From NCBI GenBank assembly GCA_017610225.1, contig JAFCCM010000027.1, forward strand, positions 1 through 25,087: a stretch of DNA of 25,087 bases, written 5' to 3'. The position numbers were made by a program, and so were the translations under genes. Within the stretch, counting starts at the first letter, position 1. The number at the start of each line of letters is the position of its first letter. The notes under the pieces were generated by a model, which was given only the letters and a program-made list of their open reading frames with translations, did no database searches and was not told the DNA's origin. Source of the DNA: Candidatus Aenigmatarchaeota archaeon (lineage in GTDB: Archaea; Aenigmatarchaeota; Aenigmatarchaeia; CG10238-14). Below, piece after piece: positions 21,266 to 25,087 of this stretch.

Positions 21266-21306
21266 TAACCCAATCTAGTTAAATCTTATAGGATGTAATT
21301 GGGTTA
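21266..21306. repeat. Inverted repeat between the small membrane gene and the endonuclease gene
   Basis: TAACCCAAT (21266-21274) pairs exactly with ATTGGGTTA (21298-21306) around a 23-nt AT-rich loop. It lies just after the stop of the 79-residue membrane gene and before the endonuclease promoter. It could be a terminator-like stem, an RNA element or a relic of a tRNA arm; I cannot choose between these. Nothing else is visible between 21178 and 21325. Confidence 0.4.
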
Positions 21307-21325
21307 AAGAACTCAATACTGTCTT

Positions 21326-21565
21326 CTAATATTTTCCCCAAATATATCGTACATAATGATATGAGAAAACGCCAGTAAAAATCCACAAAAATATTCCCAT
21401 TAACCAAAATAGTGTTTTACACCTTTCAAGATTCAGATTACCAGTCAAAAAAGCAATTAACGTTATAATAAATATTACAAAAAGACCTATCATTCCTATT
21501 ATAAGCCAACGAGATTTGAAAGATTTATTTAAAAAATTCGAAAATGATTTCCACTCTTTACTCAT
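21326..21565 (-). CDS. Small two-helix membrane protein, unknown
   Basis: The 79 residues contain two clear hydrophobic segments (about 20-41, WLIIGMIGLFVIFIITLIAF; and about 52-70, LFWLMGIFLWIFTGVFSYHY). The N-terminus is short and basic, and one Cys (C49) sits in the connecting loop. No family is recognised. It lies alone between tRNA-Ser and the degenerate tRNA-Ser 3'-end copy, so it may be cargo of a small inserted element. A weak ATTCTTATGAG context precedes the ATG. Confidence 0.6.
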   Translation of the reverse strand: MSKEWKSFSNFLNKSFKSRWLIIGMIGLFVIFIITLIAFLTGNLNLERCKTLFWLMGIFLWIFTGVFSYHYVRYIWGKY

Positions 21566-21638
21566 AAGAATATTATTTCTTTTCTCTGTTTAAAGTTTTT
21601 TCATATTTTTCTTCCAATTGATAAACAATTTTCTATCA

Positions 21639-21722
21639 CGCTGAGGGTGGGATTTGAACCCACAAGTCCCAAAGGACGCTAGCTTAGCAGGCTAGTGCGA
21701 TACCGGGTTACGCGACCTCAGC
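21639..21722 (-). tRNA. tRNA-Ser (anticodon GCU)
   Basis: Acceptor strands GCTGAGG and CCTCAGC pair perfectly, with discriminator G as usual for Ser. The D stem is GCG/CGC. The anticodon arm is CTAGC-CTGCTAA-GCTAG, giving GCU. The class II variable arm is GTCC-TTT-GGAC and the T arm GTGGG-TTCAAAT-CCCAC. The length is 84 nt, with no insertion and no encoded CCA. Its 3' 14 nt recur at 21248-21261. Confidence 0.95.
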
Positions 21723-21803
21723 ATATAGATACAGTTAAATTATTAATCTATTAAAATTTATTAAATGATTAGTCTATAAGTATTATTAAGGAGGTTAAAA
21801 AAT

Positions 21804-22079
21804 ATGCCAATTACTGTAAAAAATATTTCCGAAATGTTTAACAAAGATGTGTTCACAGACAGAGGACTTTATTGTGGTAAAGTTTCTGACGTAGAATTTG
21901 ATCTATCTAGATTTAAACTAAGATCTTTAGTAATAGAGGCAGCTAAAGGAACATTTCTTGGTAAAATGGTTGGGGGTAAAAAAGGAATAATTGTTCCATA
22001 CCAAATGGTTCAAGCAACTGGAGATATTGTTCTAATAAAACACATATCAACACCAATGCCTGAGGAAGGAGAATCTTAG
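21804..22079 (+). CDS. PRC-barrel domain protein, second copy
   Basis: The 91 residues form one PRC barrel: ISEMFNKDVFTDRGLYCGKVSDVEFD, LRSLVIEAAKG, KKGIIVPYQMVQATGDIVLI. AAGGAGG at 21789-21795 gives a strong Shine-Dalgarno for ATG 21804, in contrast to the leaderless genes. Its stop shares one G with the GTG start of the PqqD-like gene (TAGTG), so the two proteins are translationally coupled and probably made in fixed ratio. It differs clearly from the PRC-barrel at 5627-5890. Members of this family are often interaction modules. Confidence 0.88.
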   Translation: MPITVKNISEMFNKDVFTDRGLYCGKVSDVEFDLSRFKLRSLVIEAAKGTFLGKMVGGKKGIIVPYQMVQATGDIVLIKHISTPMPEEGES

Positions 22080-22339
22080 TGAAAATACCAAAAAAAACAA
22101 AAGAAATGACTTGGGCAAGAGTCGGAGAATCATATGTTCTTCTAGATCCTGATACTAAAAAGAATGTTACTATTGATCCTATTGCTTTTATGGTTTGGGT
22201 ACAATGTGATGGAAAGACTAAACTCGAGAGCATGACTGATGTTTTTTCTGTTGACGGTAATAGAGATATAGTTCAAGCCGCAATAAAAGGAATACTTAGT
22301 AAACTGGAACAATCTGGTTTGATTTCTTGGAGTGAATAA
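22079..22339 (+). CDS. PqqD-like small winged-helix protein
   Basis: The 86 residues start at GTG 22079, with GGAAGGAG upstream inside the PRC-barrel gene. WARVGESYVLLDPDTKKNVTIDPIAFMVWVQCDGKTKLESM, then AAIKGILSKLEQSGLISW, follows the PqqD fold. PqqD-type proteins bind peptides, for example as RiPP recognition elements for radical-SAM enzymes. No PQQ or RiPP maturation enzyme, and no precursor peptide, is visible nearby. A stand-alone role with the adjacent PRC-barrel protein is therefore more likely. Its stop abuts that of convergent aIF5A without a gap. Confidence 0.8.
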   Translation: MKIPKKTKEMTWARVGESYVLLDPDTKKNVTIDPIAFMVWVQCDGKTKLESMTDVFSVDGNRDIVQAAIKGILSKLEQSGLISWSE

Positions 22340-22723
22340 CTATTTAGGTGCTTGTAAAGTTCTGACCCCTTCTATATCATAATACATTATTTCCTGACCA
22401 GACTCTAACTTACCCTTCATATCTTCTGGTATATCCAATTCGAAATTAGAATAATCAGTTAAATCCATCATCTGGACTCTTTCACCAACTATTGCAAGGA
22501 CTTGAGCTTGTTTTTTCAGTAATATTGGGACAGGGACTTTAGCGTCAGCAGGTTTGATTATATTTCTTCTTCTACCATCGAATAACCCCATTCCTTCTAC
22601 TCTACCCTTAGCTGCTCCATGCTTGCCAGATTTAGAAATGCTAATACTAACAACCTTGCATGCAACACCATCAATAAGAATAAAATTACCTTTTTTCAGA
22701 TTTTTAATAGTACTTTCTCCCAT
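22340..22723 (-). CDS. eif5a: Translation factor aIF5A
   Basis: From ATG 22723 the protein has 127 residues. The GTG at 22732 overlaps the AAGGTG Shine-Dalgarno, so I reject it as the start. An N-terminal SH3-like domain carries the modification loop SKSGKHGAAK, with K34 as the residue converted to hypusine or deoxyhypusine. A C-terminal OB-fold follows (VQMMDLTDYSNFELDIPEDM). The factor rescues ribosomes stalled at difficult peptide motifs and helps termination. The histone gene lies immediately upstream on the same strand, 20 nt away, so co-transcription is likely. Deoxyhypusine synthase is not in the window. Confidence 0.96.
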   Translation of the reverse strand: MGESTIKNLKKGNFILIDGVACKVVSISISKSGKHGAAKGRVEGMGLFDGRRRNIIKPADAKVPVPILLKKQAQVLAIVGERVQMMDLTDYSNFELDIPEDMKGKLESGQEIMYYDIEGVRTLQAPK

Positions 22724-22743
22724 TTTTTTCACCTTAATTATTA

Positions 22744-22947
22744 TTATCTACACGCAATTTTAATATCACTTGCCTTTACGGTTACTCTCCCTGCGTGATG
22801 TGAAGCTGATACAGCATCTCTTGCGATTGCTTCTGCCACATCTAAAACACTTTCTTTCAATGCTTTTACAGCTGATACAGCAACTCTTTCAGCACCGGCT
22901 TCTCGTGCTATTTTCTCCAAAGGAGCAAGTGGAAAATCTCTAACCAT
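22744..22947 (-). CDS. Archaeal histone
   Basis: The 67-residue histone fold has no tails: FPLAPLEKIAREAGAERVAV, SAVKALKESVLDVAEAIARDAV, then HHAGRVTVKASDIKIACR. The conserved RVAVSAV loop and GRVTVKASDI loop match HMf-type histones. It dimerises and wraps DNA. GGAGGTG at 22953-22959 is a strong Shine-Dalgarno. Unusual points are few basic residues in the last helix region and a terminal Cys-Arg. It faces the divergent tfb gene across about 210 bp. Confidence 0.95.
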   Translation of the reverse strand: MVRDFPLAPLEKIAREAGAERVAVSAVKALKESVLDVAEAIARDAVSASHHAGRVTVKASDIKIACR

Positions 22948-23164
22948 AAATACACCTCCATTAACTAGATAAAAATTATATTATAGATTATTTAAGCGTT
23001 TTTGTTGAAAAAAACAATTATTGACTTTATCCCTCTAAAAAAAGCATTTTTAATCTTTATTAATAGAAAATAAATATAATTACATCCTGTAATAAATACA
23101 AAAGATTAAGTGATTGAACCGAAAGATTTAAATACTTTGCTATCTTTACTTATTAGTGATTATC
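22948..23164. promoter_or_regulatory. Histone/tfb divergent promoter region
   Basis: This is the longest purely regulatory-looking gap in the right half. On the plus strand TTTAAATA (23128-23135), preceded by a CGAAA BRE-like element, predicts a leaderless or nearly leaderless tfb mRNA starting close to ATG 23165. On the minus strand AT-rich TATA candidates (about 22968-22997) serve the histone gene, whose leader carries a Shine-Dalgarno. I see no inverted repeat or other motif in the middle. Confidence 0.55.
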
Positions 23165-24112
23165 ATGACTCAAGAACCTAAAAACATTAGTAAAAAAGGC
23201 AGAAAGTGTCCAGAATGTGGAAGTACTCTTTTTATTGAAGATAAGAATCGTGGAGAAACAGTATGTGCTAAATGTGGATTAGTTCTAGAAGAGGGATTTA
23301 TTGATAGAGGTCAGGAATGGAGATCATTTGATTCAGAACAGGCTTCTAACCGTGCAAGAACTGGTGCTCCATTAACATATACTAAGCATGATAAGGGAAT
23401 GACAACTGAAATTGGAAAAGGTTTAGGAGAATTATACAAAGTTCCTGGAAAGAAACGTGCACAATATTATCGTTTAAAAAAATGGCATAAAAGACTGATA
23501 GAGTCAAAAGATAGGAATTTGTCTTTCGCGCTTTCTGAATTACAAAGAGTTATTTCATTCCTTAACTTACCAAAATCAGTTCATGAAAAGGTTGGTAGAT
23601 ATTACGAAGAAGCTGTGGACAAAGGTTTGGTAAGAGGAAGATCAATTGAATCTGTTATTGCTGCTTTAGTTTATGGTGTTTCTAGACAATTTGGTACTCC
23701 TAGGACTTTAGATGAAATTGCTGAAGCTTCTGGGCTTGAAAAGAGAGATATTGGAAGAACATACAGATATATTGCAAGAGAATTGAAAATAAGAATTCTT
23801 CCTGCAGATCCACAGATGTTTGTTCCAAGATTTTGTTCAATGCTTAATTTAAGTGACAAAGTTCAAGCAGGTGCGATTAATATTTTACGAAAAGCAAAGA
23901 AACTTGACATCACAAGTGGTAAAGGACCGACTGGTGTTGCTGCGGCTGCCATCTATATTGCATGTGTACTTAACAGTGAGAAGAGAACTCAAAGAGAAGT
24001 TGCATCAATTGTCAACGTCACGGAAGTGACGATCAGAAATCGTTATAAAGAGCTCGTAGAGAAATTAGGTCTGCAAAAAGAGGTAGATGAGAAAACTAAA
24101 GAGGAAAAATAA
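23165..24112 (+). CDS. tfb: Transcription initiation factor TFB
   Basis: From ATG 23165 the protein has 315 residues; GTG 23156 would add three. The N-terminal zinc ribbon (C15-x2-C18, C34-x2-C37) recruits RNA polymerase. The B-finger/linker follows (FIDRGQEWRSFDSEQASNRARTGAP), then two cyclin-like repeats (about 112-205 and 206-305) that bind TBP, BRE and DNA. The second repeat ends in the HTH-like REVASIVNVTEVTIRNRYKEL. All key elements are present and the length is normal. Only one TFB gene occurs in the window. Confidence 0.97.
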   Translation: MTQEPKNISKKGRKCPECGSTLFIEDKNRGETVCAKCGLVLEEGFIDRGQEWRSFDSEQASNRARTGAPLTYTKHDKGMTTEIGKGLGELYKVPGKKRAQYYRLKKWHKRLIESKDRNLSFALSELQRVISFLNLPKSVHEKVGRYYEEAVDKGLVRGRSIESVIAALVYGVSRQFGTPRTLDEIAEASGLEKRDIGRTYRYIARELKIRILPADPQMFVPRFCSMLNLSDKVQAGAINILRKAKKLDITSGKGPTGVAAAAIYIACVLNSEKRTQREVASIVNVTEVTIRNRYKELVEKLGLQKEVDEKTKEEK

Positions 24113-24123
24113 CATTTCAGTTA

Positions 24124-24555
24124 TTATACCTTAAAATAATCTTTCACTAATCCTTTCAAAGTTTCTAACCCTTTGAAATTATATCCTTTCAATTCCGAGA
24201 ACTCCTTTGGTGTTACCCATTTATATTCAGAAATATTTTCTTCCTCATCTGGGTTTTTACTCAAATCAATTCCTTTGCTTAAGGGTGTACACAAATAAGT
24301 TATACAAACAACTTGGTCACCATCAAACCTAAAAAAATACCAAGTCCCAATTATTTTTTCAATTTTTACATCAAGGCAAACCTCCTCTCTTATCTCTTTA
24401 ATTAAATTTTCTTCTGGGGATAACCCATGTTCCATCCGTCCACCAGGAATATCTATGAATTCTTTACCGTCATGTTTTTGTTTTATAACTAGAAATTTGC
24501 CATCTTTAACAATCAAACCCTTGGTTGCACATCGAACTATTTTCAGATTAATCAC
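24124..24555 (-). CDS. Nudix hydrolase with a degenerate Nudix box
   Basis: The 143 residues show the Nudix fold. The box region is GGRMEHGLSPEENLIKEIRE (38-57) followed by E58. Compared with GX5EX7REUXEEXGU, the first Glu is Leu45, the Arg is Lys53 and the later Gly is Cys60, while the metal-binding E54, E57 and E58 remain. Activity on a nucleoside-diphosphate-linked compound is likely, with the substrate unknown. The start is GTG 24555, which overlaps the 3' end of the AK6 gene by 8 nt, so translational coupling is expected. Confidence 0.85.
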   Translation of the reverse strand: MINLKIVRCATKGLIVKDGKFLVIKQKHDGKEFIDIPGGRMEHGLSPEENLIKEIREEVCLDVKIEKIIGTWYFFRFDGDQVVCITYLCTPLSKGIDLSKNPDEEENISEYKWVTPKEFSELKGYNFKGLETLKGLVKDYFKV

Positions 24556-25084
24556 CTATTAACTTTTCCCCATATTTTTCCAACCAATCTATCAACCCAA
24601 CTTCATAATCTTTAGTATTACCATTAATTATCTCAACAATATCATCAACATTCTGGTCAACACTTCTCTCACTAGTATCTACTTCATAAACATTGTCATT
24701 ACATTCAATAGATTCAGATGTTATAACACCAAGTATTTCTGCGTCAACATTTTCTTTGATTTTTTCTGGCTTATCTGGATATTTTTCTTTTAATCTTTTT
24801 TCAAGAATTTCAGGATTACATCTTAGAATAATTGTGATATCACAAGGAATTTCATGAGCGACATGACCTTCGATTATTACATTATCTTCAACCTTTTTCA
24901 AATATTCTTCAATTTTTTTCATGTCAAGAATTTTAGCATTTCTTTTTTTGTCTTCACCCAAGTAAGCATTCAATTCTTTGGCAAGATCATTAATACTAAT
25001 TAGTTTCCAACCCAATCTTTCTGAGAGTTCTTCTGAGATTATTGTTTTGCCTGTACAAGGTGTTCCGGATATACAAATTTTCAT
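24548..25084 (-). CDS. AK6/Fap7-type adenylate kinase
   Basis: The 178-residue P-loop kinase has Walker A GTPCTGKT (7-14), the KLISINDLAKE and NVIIEGHVAHEIPCDITIIL signatures of the AK6/Fap7 family, a lid with RCNPEILEKRLKEK, and NVDAEILGVI. Archaeal and eukaryotic members are dual adenylate kinase/ATPases that bind uS11 and assist late small-subunit maturation. Walker A has Cys10 where Gly is usual. The start at 25084 gives the normal family N-terminus (MKICISG), so the gene is complete although it reaches the window edge. It is co-transcribed with the Nudix gene. Confidence 0.9.
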   Translation of the reverse strand: MKICISGTPCTGKTIISEELSERLGWKLISINDLAKELNAYLGEDKKRNAKILDMKKIEEYLKKVEDNVIIEGHVAHEIPCDITIILRCNPEILEKRLKEKYPDKPEKIKENVDAEILGVITSESIECNDNVYEVDTSERSVDQNVDDIVEIINGNTKDYEVGLIDWLEKYGEKLIGD

Positions 25085-25087
25085 GAT

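Noticed and set aside
21246..21310. A complete additional tRNA gene near the degenerate tRNA-Ser 3' end
   Set aside because: No matching 5' acceptor strand or anticodon arm can be found; only the 3' end and a weak T-arm remnant are present.
22723..22732. GTG at 22732 as the aIF5A start
   Set aside because: It is part of the AAGGTG Shine-Dalgarno that serves ATG 22723, which also gives the usual family N-terminus.
1..25087. CRISPR array, rRNA operon or insertion sequence
   Set aside because: No regularly spaced direct repeats, no rRNA-like tracts and no transposase ORF were seen; the only mobility gene is the LAGLIDADG endonuclease.

Overview
This is a densely packed AT-rich archaeal chromosome segment. 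The domain is clear from an archaeal DnaG primase, Hjc resolvase, Hel308 helicase, TFB, an archaeal histone, aIF5A, aIF2-alpha, uS2 and an AK6-type kinase, together with TATA boxes about 26 bp upstream of leaderless ATG codons. Several features suggest a reduced, DPANN-like lineage: small proteins, convergent overlaps of a few bases, a lemA-htpX pair and a bacterial-type t6A pathway. That placement is an inference.

Region 1 (1-5890) holds DNA and RNA metabolism: a left-truncated metallophosphoesterase, hjc, a CBS/zinc-ribbon protein, dnaG, a membrane-anchored OB-fold protein, a ThpR-like 2H protein lacking its second catalytic His, an ExeA-like AAA ATPase with a winged-helix tail, a UPF0200-type kinase and a PRC-barrel protein. 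The divergent thpR/ATPase promoter has a 9-bp inverted repeat and matching TCGTGAAA boxes next to both TATA elements. The TTCACG/CGTGAA hexamer is strongly clustered from about 3.37 to 5.18 kb.

Region 2 (5887-8374, minus) is the standout. An HTH protein, a TsaC-TsaE fusion and a bacterial-type TsaD form one operon. This is the bacterial t6A pathway, lacking only TsaB in the window, where KEOPS/Kae1 would be expected in an archaeon.

Region 3 (8457-15139) carries an orphan protein, a B3/B4-domain protein, a zinc-ribbon/CS-like protein, hel308, an unannotated 51-codon membrane ORF, a TrmI-like methyltransferase, a cupin and lemA-htpX. Region 4 (15187-18251, minus) is a translation cluster (aIF2-alpha, PAC2 protein, uS2) plus an ICMT-like methyltransferase and a small basic protein.

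Region 5 (18344-21722) has tRNA-Leu, a DASS/SLC13 transporter, tRNA-Glu and tRNA-Val that both carry insertions at the same D-loop position, and a LAGLIDADG homing endonuclease whose ORF ends inside tRNA-Val. It also has a small membrane ORF bounded by tRNA-Ser and a degenerate copy of that tRNA's 3' end. This looks like a small mobile or decaying tRNA-associated island.

Region 6 (21804-25084) returns to core genes: a coupled PRC-barrel/PqqD-like pair, aIF5A, histone, TFB, a Nudix protein and AK6. I see no CRISPR array, rRNA or insertion sequence.
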